Shown: positions 1-8,976 of the stretch, piece after piece
How positions within the stretch are numbered: position 1 is the stretch's first letter
How the letters are laid out: each line of letters opens with the position of its first letter
DNA from: Verrucomicrobiota bacterium
GTDB lineage: Bacteria; Verrucomicrobiota; Verrucomicrobiia; Verrucomicrobiales; Akkermansiaceae
Assembly (NCBI GenBank): GCA_026397725.1
Contig: JAPLUI010000244.1
Span: forward strand, 1 to 52,809
Direction of reading: 5' to 3'
Length of the DNA stretch: 52,809 nucleotides
Position numbers and translations under genes: made by a program
Notes under the pieces: model-generated
Seen by the model: the letters and a program-made list of their open reading frames with translations, nothing else
Databases searched by the model: none
Told to the model about the DNA's origin: nothing

Positions 1-1
1 C

Positions 2-910
2 GTCCTTTGGAACAACTGGGAAGGGATCACGAACCCGTCGGATCCAGGAACCGTTTCGCTCGGCGCGGGGCAGGTTCTCACGCTCCCGGTTAGCAGCGGA
101 GTCTTCTCGATTCGTTTGGGCGAAGGCTCCGATACCAACGAACAGATCCCGCCGACGGTCTTCTTCGATGCAACGAGCAATGCCGTGCGCTCCAGTGTGA
201 AGCTCGCCGTCTGGTTCAGCGCGGATGGGGGTGCCTTCACCCGCCTCACCCCCGATGTCGAATTCGCCTCGGTCCCGTTCGCCATGGTCGCAGGGATCGC
301 GGAGACGGTGAAGGAGCGGGCGGTCACGACTGCAATGCTAACGGATGGGTCGATCGAGACTTCCAAATTGACATTGGGTGGTGTCACTGGCGACAGAATT
401 GCGAACGAAACAATCTCGGTCGAGAATTTCACCATTGCGCTCAGGCAGGCAAGCATCATTCCTCCGGGAACGATTATCCCGTTTGCAGGACCGGTAGGAA
501 ATGTTCCAGCAGGCTGGAAATTCTGTGACGGGAGTGCAGTCAGTCGGGTCACCTATGCTGCTTTGTTTGCAGCCATCGGAACTACATGGGGCACTGGGGA
601 TGGATCAGTTACTTTCACAATTCCAGACCTGCGAGGCACATTCTTGAGAGGCACGGGAACCAGCGGGAGCAAGATTGGACCAACCGTTGGAACAACACAA
701 GACGATCAGTTTCAAGATCACTATCACAGGATCTATAGCACGAATCCAAACCGCCGACGAGGGATTAGTGGAACGAGTGCGCTGACAGTTCCTATTCCCG
801 GGGACTCTGCGGGCCTTCAAGAGCCAGACGGGGGCCCAGTCATTTCTGGAAAACATGGTTCCGAAACCCGTCCTGTTAACTCCGGCATCGCCTACATCAT
901 CAAATTCTAG
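2..910 (+). CDS. Secreted phage tail-collar domain protein, 5' end outside window
   Basis: The frame is open from the first bases of the window, so the start lies upstream; the 303 visible residues begin inside the N-terminal beta-rich region. Positions 1-125 are identical to 1216-1340 of the downstream copy, which shows what the missing N-terminus (signal peptide, QIQYQGR motif) should look like. The middle contains short triple-helix-like repeats (TAMLTDGSIETSKLTLGG). The C-terminal ~130 residues are a phage tail collar / microcystin-dependent-protein domain (IIPFAGPVGNVPAGWKFCDG, then LFAAIGTTWG and IPDLRGTFLRG, ending RPVNSGIAYIIKF). Such proteins form trimeric fibre tips in phages; in PVC bacteria they occur as chromosomal secreted proteins without phage genes, as here. 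Role unknown; surface adhesion is a guess. Confidence 0.85.
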   Translation, partial: VLWNNWEGITNPSDPGTVSLGAGQVLTLPVSSGVFSIRLGEGSDTNEQIPPTVFFDATSNAVRSSVKLAVWFSADGGAFTRLTPDVEFASVPFAMVAGIAETVKERAVTTAMLTDGSIETSKLTLGGVTGDRIANETISVENFTIALRQASIIPPGTIIPFAGPVGNVPAGWKFCDGSAVSRVTYAALFAAIGTTWGTGDGSVTFTIPDLRGTFLRGTGTSGSKIGPTVGTTQDDQFQDHYHRIYSTNPNRRRGISGTSALTVPIPGDSAGLQEPDGGPVISGKHGSETRPVNSGIAYIIKF

Positions 911-1030
911 CCGATCCTATTCCTCGACAGCTCGCCTAATATAATCCAAAATGCGCTCCGGCAGAACTTGCCCGATTGATGGCCAAGCGCTCCTGAATCC
1001 CTTTTCCCAACCACACCAATAACAACGAAT

Positions 1031-2133
1031 ATGAAAAGAGTCCTTCCTGCCACTCTCTGCCTGTTGCTTCAGGGTCTGGCTACGGGCCAGTCCCCCTACG
1101 CCTCGCTCCAGGTTCCCCAACAAATCCAATACCAGGGCCGGGTAGCCACGGGGACGGGCGCGGCATGGACGGGCACCGAAGGTTACTTCGTGTTCGCGCT
1201 GGTCCAAGGTGCCACCGTCCTTTGGAACAACTGGGAAGGGATCACGAACCCGTCGGATCCAGGAACCGTTTCGCTCGGCGCGGGGCAGGTTCTCACGCTC
1301 CCGGTTAGCAGCGGAGTCTTCTCGATTCGTTTGGGCGAAGCTTCGATGCAACGAGCAACGCCGTGCGTTCCGGCGTGAAACTCGCCGTCTGGTTCAGTCC
1401 CGATGGAGGCACCTTCACCCGCTTGGCTCCCGATGTCGAATTCGCCTCGGTGCCGTTCGCCATGGTCGCAGGGATTGCGGAGACCATCAAGGAAAGGACG
1501 GTGGGCAGCACTCAACTTGCTGAAGGTGCGGTGCAGTCTCCTAACATCGGCTTGGGCGCGGTTGGTTCTGCACAGATTGCCATCGGCGGAGTGCAATCGG
1601 CCAACATAGCCGATGGTTCCCTCACGGTCAGTGATTTTTCCTCCGAACTGCGGGAAGCCAGCGTGATCCCGCCGGGAACGATCCTGCCCTTCGCCGGTCC
1701 GGTGGCTAATGTGCCTGCTGGCTGGAAAGTCTGTGACGGGAGTGCAGTCAGTCGAACTACTTATGCTACTCTTTTTGCCGCAATTGGTACGTCGTGGGGG
1801 AAGGGGAATGGCTCCTCGACATTCGCGCTTCCTAATTTGGCCGGAGCAATGTTGGCCGGTACCGGTACGGGCGTGATAAATGGAAGAAATAAAGTGGGAC
1901 CGGCGATCGGTGCATTTCAAGAGGACAGTATGCAAGGACATTGGCACACCTCGGTGGCATCATCATCAGCAAGCTTTGGCTATTCCGCACCACACATCGG
2001 CATTAATTTCAATGGAACTCCGAGCGGTATTTCGGTTAGGGACGCGACCTCCGACGGATCAAATATCCCCCCGCGAACGGGACTTGAAACCCGTCCCTAC
2101 CGGGCCGGCGTCAACTACATCATCAAACTCTAA
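1031..2133 (+). pseudogene. Tail-collar domain protein, second tandem copy, frameshifted
   Basis: The gene starts at 1031 with a clear signal peptide (MKRVLPATLCLLLQGLATGQ) and reads in one frame to a stop at 1378. The remainder (1363-2133) continues in another frame and holds the beta repeats (AEGAVQSPNIGLGAVGSAQI) and a complete tail-collar domain (ILPFAGPVANVPAGWKVCDG ... RPYRAGVNYIIKL). Compared with the upstream copy, 37 nt (126-162 of that copy) are missing at 1340/1341, which shifts the frame. Up to that point the copies are identical over 125 nt; afterwards they diverge, most strongly at the distal end. Either the gene is dead or the N-terminal 115-residue product is made alone. Confidence 0.75.
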
Positions 2134-2137
2134 CCGC

Positions 2138-2215
2138 CAACCCCTTTTCTCCCGGTCTCCGAACCTCTCTTTAGCCCCTCATGCGCACCAACCCAGGAAA
2201 GCATTTTCCTAGCAA
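2138..2215 (+). repeat. Intergenic repeat A, copy 1
   Basis: First of four copies of a ~77-bp sequence that begins CAACCCCTTTTCTCCCGG and ends GGAAAGCATTTTCCTAGCAA. It starts five bases after the stop of the collar gene. Its last ~23 nt are duplicated immediately afterwards (to about 2243). It has no obvious terminal inverted repeats. Confidence 0.85.
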
Positions 2216-2413
2216 TCAGGAAAGCAAGTGCCTAGCAATCAGAGCGTGTCAACCGTTAGATCGGAATCAGACTGCGTGATGAAACTAACAGCCTGACAAC
2301 CACCGATGACACCCAACATGCCCACGGCATTCACCCCGCCTGGACCATCAACCAAAGCGAATCTTCTCACGAATTCTTGCATGGCGCAGAAGATGTTCTT
2401 ATGAACATTCCAC

Positions 2414-3348
2414 GTGCCTGCCATCTACCACCCCCGCCGTCCCCGTGCCTCGCCGCTCTGGCAAATCGTCACCGCCGCCTGGGAGTCCTTTGTCGCCGGT
2501 TACGGGAAAATCCACCGTGCCACCATGGAGCCGCTCCGCCCGCATGTCATCGCGGGCGTACGCAACTTCCTCCGCAGTGGCGACCGTGGCTGCGGCGTCC
2601 CGCCGCAGGCCGTGGACGGCGCGTCTCGCGCCGCGAATTCGAATGCCGCCGCCACCTCTGTCCCGCCTGTCACCAGCACCGCGTCCGCCACATTTCCGCG
2701 TGGATCGCCACCTCCGTCTGCCATGAGGTCCCCCACCGCCAGTTCGTCTTTACCATCCCGCGGTCGTATGTCTCAGATTCCCACGCGCCTCGTCCCTGCG
2801 CCAAATCCCGATGGCCCCGCCGATCCTCCGGCCGAGACGCCGCCACCCGCACCCGTGCTGATCGTCCCGCCGCCCCCGCTCCGCACCGCCCGCTCCATGC
2901 GCCCCTTGTGGCGCGACCTCATCCGATGTAGCGGCGTGTCTATGACCGTCGCACTTGCTCCGCCATTGAATCGCTCACGCCTATGCTGAAAGCCAGCGAC
3001 GGTCACAGACCGCCGCTACATCGCCCTTTGCCCGCAGTGCAACACGCCCATCATGAAACCATCGGCGGCGTGCGCCGGCCCGAGCAGGTCGAATTCTTCC
3101 TCCGTCTCTGGGGTCTCCGGGAGGGATTCATCGACATTCCGCAGCCTCCAAAACCTTCGTTCGACATCGAGACCTTCGAGCCGATCATGCCCTCGCAACG
3201 GGCGATCAAGGAATGGATCCCCGATGACGAGCCGCCGGACCTCTGGGACCAAACCGCCGGATTCTCCAACGACTGGAACCAATCCCGGCCCGATCCCAGT
3301 GAGGTTGATCTGGGCGACGGGCGCATTCTGGTGCCCTGCTTCGACTGA
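2414..3348 (+). pseudogene. Decayed IS91-family transposase
   Basis: Fragments of an IS91-type (Y2/HUH) transposase appear in different frames. At 2414 the N-terminus reads YHPRRPRASPLWQIV followed by RPHVIAGVRNFLRSGD. From about 2620, in a second frame, comes the zinc-binding part CPACHQHR and then the family signature CHEVPHRQFVFTIPR (to ~2765). The end of the gene (2983-3348) is in a further frame, RPEQVEFFLRLWGLREGF, and stops at 3348. The region between the signature and this tail is far shorter than in intact ~400-residue members, so the catalytic core is deleted. A small CPQCNTP zinc-ribbon piece is visible near 3030. The element is non-functional. Confidence 0.8.
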
Positions 3349-3542
3349 CACCCGGCGAGCCCGTTCCGGAAAAATTTTTCGCTCCCACGCCGATTTTCCT
3401 TGGCTTGGGAGGGGCAAACCGTAATCTCAGCCCTGGAAAGATCGCCCCATGACGCACATCGCACAGCCATCTCCCCGGCAAAACCACCCTGCCGACCGTG
3501 CCAAGGCGGCGGAATCCGCGTCGCCGGCCCCTCCTTTCCCCG

Positions 3543-3619
3543 CAACCCCTTTTCTCCCGGTCTCCGAACCTTTCCTTAGCCCCTCATGCGCACCAACCCC
3601 GGAAAGCAATTTCCTAGCA
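3543..3619 (+). repeat. Intergenic repeat A, copy 2
   Basis: Near-identical to copy 1 across its length, differing mainly in CCTTTCC for CCTCTCT. It lies 100 nt upstream of the start of the secreted protein at 3719, in the same orientation. Confidence 0.85.
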
Positions 3620-3636
3620 CCCTGCCCCCACATTGC

Positions 3637-3689
3637 ACCCAATTTCCCGCCCTCCGGTCCGGCCACCGGCACTTTCAACGGCCTTCACC
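3637..3689 (+). repeat. Intergenic repeat B, copy 1
   Basis: About 50 nt centred on GGCCACCGG...CAACGGCC, similar to 8557-8609 (roughly four fifths of positions match by eye). In both places it is found within 300 nt of a repeat A copy, but in opposite order. Confidence 0.55.
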
Positions 3690-3718
3690 ACAATTGCGGA
3701 GCACTAGAAGAAATAGCC

Positions 3719-4828
3719 ATGTCACATCGCATACCACAGTTAGGTCTGGCCGTTTTGCTTGCGTCGAGTGCGCCGGTTGGCGCCTTGCAAGTCGGCTGGA
3801 GTGTCGATATCCATCAGAATCAGTTTGTTCCGTGCGCGGATGATTTCCACGTGTGGGGCGTTCTGGAATCACTACCAGACCAGTATGGCGAGCATCCGCC
3901 CACGTTGCTCGCGCAAGACAACGTCGAACCATACGACAAGTACCAGGGCCAGATCTGCTACAGTGACATATTCGATCACTTCAGCTACACGATCGGCGGC
4001 CCGCAGAACCCGAACCTGCCGCGCCCGCCCGGCTACGTCGGGCCGTGGCCGCCAACCGGCCCTCCGTTTTACTATTTTGAAGCCAACTGGTGGAGCGATG
4101 AGAACTGCGTCGAGTTCTGCCACTGGGCGCACTTCGGCTTGAAGTTCGAGGAGAACGACGGCAACTACGGCTACTGGCTGCAGGGCCGGTGGACAGCGGA
4201 GCACGGCGCGCAGTATGCCACCAGCAACACTCCGATGTTAGGGTTTGCGGTCATCGAACGGCAGGGTCCCGGCCCGGTGATCCGCCTCCAGAACGCCAAC
4301 ACGGTCCCGATCGGAGTTGCCCAGATGCAGACGCTGCTGCTGCCCGCCGGAACCAACTTCGACATCAACAACCTGACGACAAACCATTTCGATGTCCATC
4401 CGGAATTCGTTTGGACGCAGGTGCCGGGAGGCTTGCTGCCGGCATTCGTCGCCCCGAGTTCGTTCTTCGATGTCTTCCTGGAGTCGATCGGCACGGCACC
4501 GCACAACGGGCAGGTTTTGCTTGCCCGGCAACAACTGACACACACGGCGGTTGGCGGAAGAACCGAAACCTTCTGGCAGTATCAGCTCCACGAGAGTCCG
4601 GCAGCGGTGACGCCGACGCCGGCAAGGCCCTCGCTGCGCATGATCGCGAGGGCCTTGCTCGAAATCACCGGAACCACCGGGGCCACCTATCGGGTCGAGT
4701 ACTCCGACAATCTTGCGGACTGGCACACGCTCACGAGTATCGTGCTGCCGGTGTCCCCATTCATTTGGCCAGACTCAACCGCCAGCGGTTCGGCGGCGCG
4801 ATTCTACCGGGCTGCCAGTGTGCCCTGA
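3719..4828 (+). CDS. Secreted protein of unknown function with C-terminal RFYR domain
   Basis: The start ATG at 3719 is preceded by an AGAAGAAA purine run and gives a signal peptide (MSHRIPQLGLAVLLASSAPVGA); an in-frame start far upstream at 3449 would place repeat DNA in the protein and is rejected. The mature part (about 25-300) is rich in Trp, Tyr, Phe, Asn and Pro and resembles no family I recognise. Residues ~300-369 form the short beta domain common at the end of secreted verrucomicrobial proteins (TGATYRVEYSDNLADWHTL ... ARFYRAASVP), probably a sorting or adhesion module. The gene stands alone between repeats. Confidence 0.8.
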   Translation: MSHRIPQLGLAVLLASSAPVGALQVGWSVDIHQNQFVPCADDFHVWGVLESLPDQYGEHPPTLLAQDNVEPYDKYQGQICYSDIFDHFSYTIGGPQNPNLPRPPGYVGPWPPTGPPFYYFEANWWSDENCVEFCHWAHFGLKFEENDGNYGYWLQGRWTAEHGAQYATSNTPMLGFAVIERQGPGPVIRLQNANTVPIGVAQMQTLLLPAGTNFDINNLTTNHFDVHPEFVWTQVPGGLLPAFVAPSSFFDVFLESIGTAPHNGQVLLARQQLTHTAVGGRTETFWQYQLHESPAAVTPTPARPSLRMIARALLEITGTTGATYRVEYSDNLADWHTLTSIVLPVSPFIWPDSTASGSAARFYRAASVP

Positions 4829-5005
4829 CGTTATGGCCGGCCCCCATGCACACCAAGGGTGTCTGACAAAGATATCAGAATGATCCCGTGACACCGGAAA
4901 CAGGCGGGCGGGCGTTTCAAGGAGAGCGGCGGACACCGCTCCGCCGTGGTCCATGGTGAGCCAATGAGTGGGGGCATCCGCTTGCCATGGCCCTCTCATG
5001 GTCGA

Positions 5006-5025
5006 GGGCGATTCGGAGATCGCCC
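5006..5025. repeat. Perfect hairpin, 7-bp stem
   Basis: GGGCGAT at 5006-5012 pairs with ATCGCCC at 5019-5025 around TCGGAG. No T-run follows, so it is not called a terminator; it resembles a REP-type palindrome. Confidence 0.5.
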
Positions 5026-5348
5026 CGCCGTGACTTTCTTGTCATGCGCACGGCAGGCCCGCCGCAGCCACCGTTTTTTCATCAAAGGAGCGTCCACTTG
5101 CTGAGACCGGCAGATCGTGGCTGTGGGGCAAACTCGATTTCCGGATATTTTTGACTTTACCGGAGCCGTTGTGGGTGCGTTTAGTATGCATGCAGCGGGC
5201 GCAGGCCCGGAAATCCCCCACGCCCCCCCAGCCCCAGCCATTCCCCATGATGCAGCAACACGATGCGCAGCGTCGTCCACAAAGCCTTCGGCCGGATTCG
5301 CGACACCGGAACGGTCAGCCCCTTCCGCAGTCATCATCCGGACTACGG

Positions 5349-5425
5349 CAACCCCTTTTCTCCCGGTCTCCGAACCTCTCTTTAGCCCCTCATGCGCACC
5401 AACCCCGGAAAGCAATTTCCAAGCA
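5349..5425 (+). repeat. Intergenic repeat A, copy 3
   Basis: Ends 8 nt before the ATG of the zinc-protease-family gene at 5434, so it forms the immediate 5' leader of that gene. An ATG inside the repeat (5392) is in frame with the gene, but it would add a non-signal peptide ahead of a good lipoprotein signal. Confidence 0.85.
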
Positions 5426-5433
5426 ATAAAGTC

Positions 5434-6000
5434 ATGAGTTACATGTTGTTTGCAGTGGCCGTTTTGGCTGTGACATTGCCGTGTTGTGGCAAGAAGGATC
5501 CTGGTGGGGGGGGCACGACGTCGTCTGCCAAAACCGGAACGCAAGTGGCAACGGCATCGGTGCGGGTGGTGGGCTGGGTGGAGTATGTCCGGTTGACCCC
5601 CGGTTCAGCGTTGTTGAAAGCCAAGCTGGATGCCGGTGCCTTGACCTCATCGCTGGATGTCCGGGAAGTGCAGATGTTCCGCAAACAAGCTCAGGATTGG
5701 GTCCGTTTTACCTACCTGGCGGACGGCAGTTCGATCACGGTCGAACGGCCATTGGTGCGCACCTGTAGCATCAAGAAGCATGGCGGTGGTTTTCAAGAAC
5801 GGCCGGTCGTGCGGTTGACCATCCAACTCGGGGATTGTTGCCAGGATACCGAGGTCAATCTGGCAAATCGCCAGAACTTCCTCTATCCCCTGCTGCTGGG
5901 CCGCCAGTTTCTCAAGGAGGCCGGAGTGGCAGTGGACATCAACCGAACGTTCACTTGTCGGCGCAAGGATTATGCTGCTGCGCTCGCTCCGGTTCCTTGA
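5434..6000 (+). CDS. Retropepsin-like putative ATP-dependent zinc protease family lipoprotein (RimK/LysX-associated)
   Basis: 188 residues from ATG 5434; the in-frame ATG at 5392 lies in repeat A and is not used here. Residues 1-18 are a signal with lipobox-like LPCC. The core matches the 'putative ATP-dependant zinc protease' family (PF05618): VGWVEYVRL, KLDAGALTSS (the D-x-G-A position of retropepsin-like folds, with Ala where Thr/Ser is usual), WVRF, RPVVRLTIQLGD, EVNLANRQNF and LLGRQFLKEAG. This family is regularly encoded beside RimK-like ATP-grasp ligases and inactive-transglutaminase membrane proteins, exactly as here. The substrate is unknown; cleavage of a ligase-made peptide conjugate is an inference. 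It is likely anchored in a membrane facing the periplasm. Confidence 0.88.
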   Translation: MSYMLFAVAVLAVTLPCCGKKDPGGGGTTSSAKTGTQVATASVRVVGWVEYVRLTPGSALLKAKLDAGALTSSLDVREVQMFRKQAQDWVRFTYLADGSSITVERPLVRTCSIKKHGGGFQERPVVRLTIQLGDCCQDTEVNLANRQNFLYPLLLGRQFLKEAGVAVDINRTFTCRRKDYAAALAPVP

Positions 6001-6009
6001 CGCGGCTCG

Positions 6010-7602
6010 ATGATGAAATTTCCCTTTGTTGCTGTGGTGTTGGCACTCTTCCTGGTGGCGGGAGGTCTCGTTGCCTTCAAGGTCCGCTGGATGAATTATC
6101 CGGTGCTGCCGCCGGCGGAAACCCCGCTTTGGGTGGTCAAGGCCGAGATCGGATTTGACACGGGAACCGGGCCGGTGACGCTGCGGCTAGCGGTGCCGCC
6201 CAAGCTGCAGCCGGGGTTGCAGGTGACGGATCAGGTGACCCTCTTACCGGGATACTCCTGTCAGGAGCAGCTCTCCGCTTCCGACAACCGCCAGATTGTC
6301 TGGAGCGGCCGCGATACCGTCCCGCAACGCCGACAACTGGTCTATCGGGCCATCGTGTCTCCGCGGACCGAAACCGTGCTGACAACGCCCGTGCGGCCAG
6401 CGACGCCGACCCGCTTGGGCGGACTGACGGGCGAGGCGGCGGACCGACTGTTGCAGGAATGGCGGGAGGCCTCGGCCGATGATCTAACCCAGGCCCGGCA
6501 GCTCTTTGAAGATGTGTATGAGGAGTGGCCGGGCAATCTCGACTTGCAGCGCATGGCCGAGGGCTTGGCAGCGGTTGGCGGCCCGTTGCGGTCAACGCTG
6601 GCCGCCACGCTGACGGTACGGTTGCTCCGCCAAGCGGGCTGGCCAGCCCGAAGCGTGCACGGTCTCCTGTTGCAGCAAGACTGGTATGATGCGGCCCCGC
6701 AATGCTGGGTGGAAATCTGGCTCCGCGAAGGGTGGCAGAGGATCGGTCTTGAGGCAGATCCGGATGGCGGGACCAAGGCGTTGGTCCTGTGGTATGACGA
6801 CGACGACATGCTGACGAGCGATGGGGTTGGCAACCTCGAGCGGATTGTCTCGGTCTCGCGCTTGCCGGAACGATCATCGCGGCCAGTCGGCGATTTTCCC
6901 GGGCCAGTGCCGGGCAGCCTCCGTGCCGGATTGGAGCACCTGGTCGATACGGTATCGTCGTTCAGCTTGCCACCGCGCACCCAGGCGGTTTATCGAATCC
7001 TGCTGACGGTGCCGCTGGGAGCGTTACTGGTGATCTTCTTCCGCAACCTCATCGGTTTGCAGACCTTCGGGATCTTCATGCCGGTCCTGATTGCGCTGGC
7101 CTTCCGCGAGACCCGGCTGCTGTGGGGGATCGCCCTTTTTTTGCTGGTGATCACCGGGGGGGTGCTGGCCCGTTTCGGACTGATGCGCTTCAAACTGCTG
7201 ATGGTGCCGCGCTTGGGAGCCATCCTGACGCTGGTGGTCTTGATGATGTTCGGGATTTCCCTGGCAACCCAGAAGTTCGAGATGATTGGGGGCCTGGCGG
7301 TGGCGCTTTTCCCGATGGTGGTGGTGACCATGACGATTGAGCGGATGTCGATCATTTGGGAAGAACACGGCATGCGCCGGGCATTGCGGCAGGTTGCCGA
7401 CAGCCTCTTCTGCGCAATCATGGTCTATCTGCTGATCACCAACCTGCTGGTCGAGCATCTGGTCTTTTTCTTTCCCGAGTTGCTGCTGGTCTGCTTGGCA
7501 CTGACCTTACTGGCCGGTCGTTATGCCGGTTACCGGTTGCTCGAGATCGCCCGCTTCAAGGAATTGGCAAAGGACATCGGCGATGTGGAATTTCATTCAT
7601 AA
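6010..7602 (+). CDS. Inactive transglutaminase fused to 7-TM domain
   Basis: 530 residues, starting 9 nt after the previous stop (ATGATG at 6010/6013). Residues ~5-22 are a membrane anchor. Residues ~30-180 form an extracytoplasmic beta domain. Residues ~180-290 are a transglutaminase-like fold (TVRLLRQAGWPARSVHGL, QCWVEIWLREGWQRIG) lacking the Cys-His-Asp triad. Residues ~325-515 hold about seven hydrophobic helices with QTFGIFMPVLIALAFRET and the conserved MTIERMSIIWEE. This is the Transglut_i_TM/7TM_transglut architecture. Family partners are the zinc-protease-like gene upstream and the ATP-grasp gene that overlaps its 3' end. A role as membrane receptor or transporter for a peptide made by the ligase is inference. 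Confidence 0.9.
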   Translation: MMKFPFVAVVLALFLVAGGLVAFKVRWMNYPVLPPAETPLWVVKAEIGFDTGTGPVTLRLAVPPKLQPGLQVTDQVTLLPGYSCQEQLSASDNRQIVWSGRDTVPQRRQLVYRAIVSPRTETVLTTPVRPATPTRLGGLTGEAADRLLQEWREASADDLTQARQLFEDVYEEWPGNLDLQRMAEGLAAVGGPLRSTLAATLTVRLLRQAGWPARSVHGLLLQQDWYDAAPQCWVEIWLREGWQRIGLEADPDGGTKALVLWYDDDDMLTSDGVGNLERIVSVSRLPERSSRPVGDFPGPVPGSLRAGLEHLVDTVSSFSLPPRTQAVYRILLTVPLGALLVIFFRNLIGLQTFGIFMPVLIALAFRETRLLWGIALFLLVITGGVLARFGLMRFKLLMVPRLGAILTLVVLMMFGISLATQKFEMIGGLAVALFPMVVVTMTIERMSIIWEEHGMRRALRQVADSLFCAIMVYLLITNLLVEHLVFFFPELLLVCLALTLLAGRYAGYRLLEIARFKELAKDIGDVEFHS

Positions 7603-8548
7603 TTGGCGGGAACTTCGGCAGCGCGGGGTACTCGGCATCAATCGCCGCAATGCCGAATACCTTCTTCCCTTGAATCACCGGCAGGATTATCCGCTGGTCG
7701 ACAACAAACTCAAAACCAAGCAACTGGCCAGCGCCGCCGGAGTGGCGGTGCCCAAGCTGCTTGGAGTTGTCCAAGTGCAACAACAGGTCCGTCGGCTCCC
7801 GTCCTTTCTTGACCGTTTCAGCGACTTCGTGGTGAAGCCGGCCTGCGGCAGCGGCGGCAACGGCATCGTGGTCTGTTCCGGCCGCAGCCCCGCTGGCTAC
7901 CACAAAATTGGTGGTGCCATCCTGGCACCTGACGCCATCTGCGAACATGCCTACGACATCCTTGCCGGCATGCACTCTCTTGGCGGAATGCCGGATGTCG
8001 CGCTGATCGAGGAGCGGGTTGAATTTGACACGGTCTTCGCTCCCGTCACCTATCAAGGGGTTCCCGATATCCGGGTGATCATCCTCCATGGAGTTCCCGT
8101 GATGGCGATGCTCCGGCTGCCCACGCGCGAATCAAATGGCAAGGCCAATCTCCATCAGGGAGCCATCGGTGCTGGTCTCAATCTGGCCACCGGTTGCACC
8201 ATGACCGCCGTCTGGCATGGCCGGATCATCGCCAGCCATCCCGATACCGGGCAGGCGGTTTCCGGCTTGCAGGTTCCCCACTGGGATGAGATTCTGGGCA
8301 TCGCCTCGCGCTGCGGCTCACTCTGCGGTCTTGGCTACCTCGGTGCCGACTTGGTTCTCGACCGCCACCGCGGGCCCCTGCTGCTGGAACTCAACGCCCG
8401 CCCCGGGCTCGGCATCCAGCTCGCCAACCGCGCCCCGCTCCTGCCACGGCTCCGCCTGATCAAGAAAACCCCGTCCCTGGCCCATTTCACCCCAACTGAC
8501 AAGATCCGTTTTGCCAAAGATCATTTCGGCGGGCCAGCAACGACCTGA
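7583..8548 (+). CDS. RimK-like ATP-grasp ligase (alpha-L-glutamate ligase-like)
   Basis: 321 residues. The start is set at ATG 7583 because the family begins MWNFIHNWRELRQRGVLG; this overlaps the previous gene by 20 nt, implying translational coupling. ATP-grasp features: VDNKLKTKQLA near 35-45, VKPACGSGGNGI at ~85-96, the ERV/E segment IEERVEFD, and the metal-binding end LVLDRHRGPLLLELNARPG. It should form an amide or peptide bond using ATP, probably adding an acidic or amino acid residue to an unknown acceptor. It is the last of three co-directional genes; repeat DNA follows. Confidence 0.9.
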   Translation: MWNFIHNWRELRQRGVLGINRRNAEYLLPLNHRQDYPLVDNKLKTKQLASAAGVAVPKLLGVVQVQQQVRRLPSFLDRFSDFVVKPACGSGGNGIVVCSGRSPAGYHKIGGAILAPDAICEHAYDILAGMHSLGGMPDVALIEERVEFDTVFAPVTYQGVPDIRVIILHGVPVMAMLRLPTRESNGKANLHQGAIGAGLNLATGCTMTAVWHGRIIASHPDTGQAVSGLQVPHWDEILGIASRCGSLCGLGYLGADLVLDRHRGPLLLELNARPGLGIQLANRAPLLPRLRLIKKTPSLAHFTPTDKIRFAKDHFGGPATT

Positions 8549-8556
8549 TGAACAAC

Positions 8557-8609
8557 CCCCATTTCCCCGCCCTTTGCTCCGGCCACCGGTTCTTGCAACG
8601 GCCACTCAC
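8557..8609 (+). repeat. Intergenic repeat B, copy 2
   Basis: Begins 8 nt after the ATP-grasp stop; similar to 3637-3689. Confidence 0.55.
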
Positions 8610-8844
8610 CCCATCCACATCTCCCAATCAGCCATTGCCGCCCTGACGTTGCCCTTGGCCCCGTCGGCAATCTGGCGGGTGATTCCAATAGGCGCAGCCC
8701 AGCGCCGGGCGAGGAATGCTGCGAGAACCTCGTTTTCCGGTGGCTGGAATTCCCGTGACATCCTCGAACTGTCGTCTCGCCTGGAGTGTGACCGGCGACA
8801 GCCGACCGAAATCTGTCCCCGAATGGCTGCTTTTCTGACGCCAT

Positions 8845-8920
8845 CAACCCCTTTTCTCCCGGTCTCCGAACCTCTCTTTAGCCCCTCATGCGCGCCACCC
8901 AGGAAAGCAATTTCTTAGCA
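8845..8920 (+). repeat. Intergenic repeat A, copy 4
   Basis: Matches the other copies except for small changes in the ATGCGC(G/A)CCA(A)CCC segment. Lies downstream of the converging leucine-rich-repeat gene. Confidence 0.8.
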
Positions 8921-8976
8921 GGCATCCCCAAGACTGGATCGAAGTCCCATGCAAGCGCCCGCTCATCATCGATGGT

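Larger units (their letters stand above)
3349..3718. other. Intergenic stretch with repeats A and B
   Basis: No convincing gene. It holds repeat A copy 2 (3543-3619) and repeat B copy 1 (3637-3689). A frame is open through it into the next gene (from 3449), but that frame has the odd composition of the repeats and lacks a signal peptide, so it is not taken as coding. Confidence 0.6.
4829..5433. other. Intergenic stretch, hairpins and repeat A copy 3
   Basis: About 600 nt without a supportable gene. It contains a perfect 7-bp hairpin with a 6-nt loop at 5006-5025 (GGGCGAT/ATCGCCC), a GGCGGA...TCCGCC palindrome near 4930-4950, and repeat A copy 3 at 5349-5425. Short frames here are repeat readings. 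Confidence 0.6.
8549..8976. other. Intergenic stretch with repeats B and A
   Basis: Convergent intergenic region of about 430 nt. Contains repeat B copy 2 (8557-8609) and repeat A copy 4 (8845-8920). No gene or T-rich terminator is evident. Confidence 0.6.

Noticed and set aside
1..2133. Diversity-generating retroelement targeting the collar proteins
   Set aside because: No reverse transcriptase or template repeat is present in the window, and the diverged ends do not show adenine-only changes.
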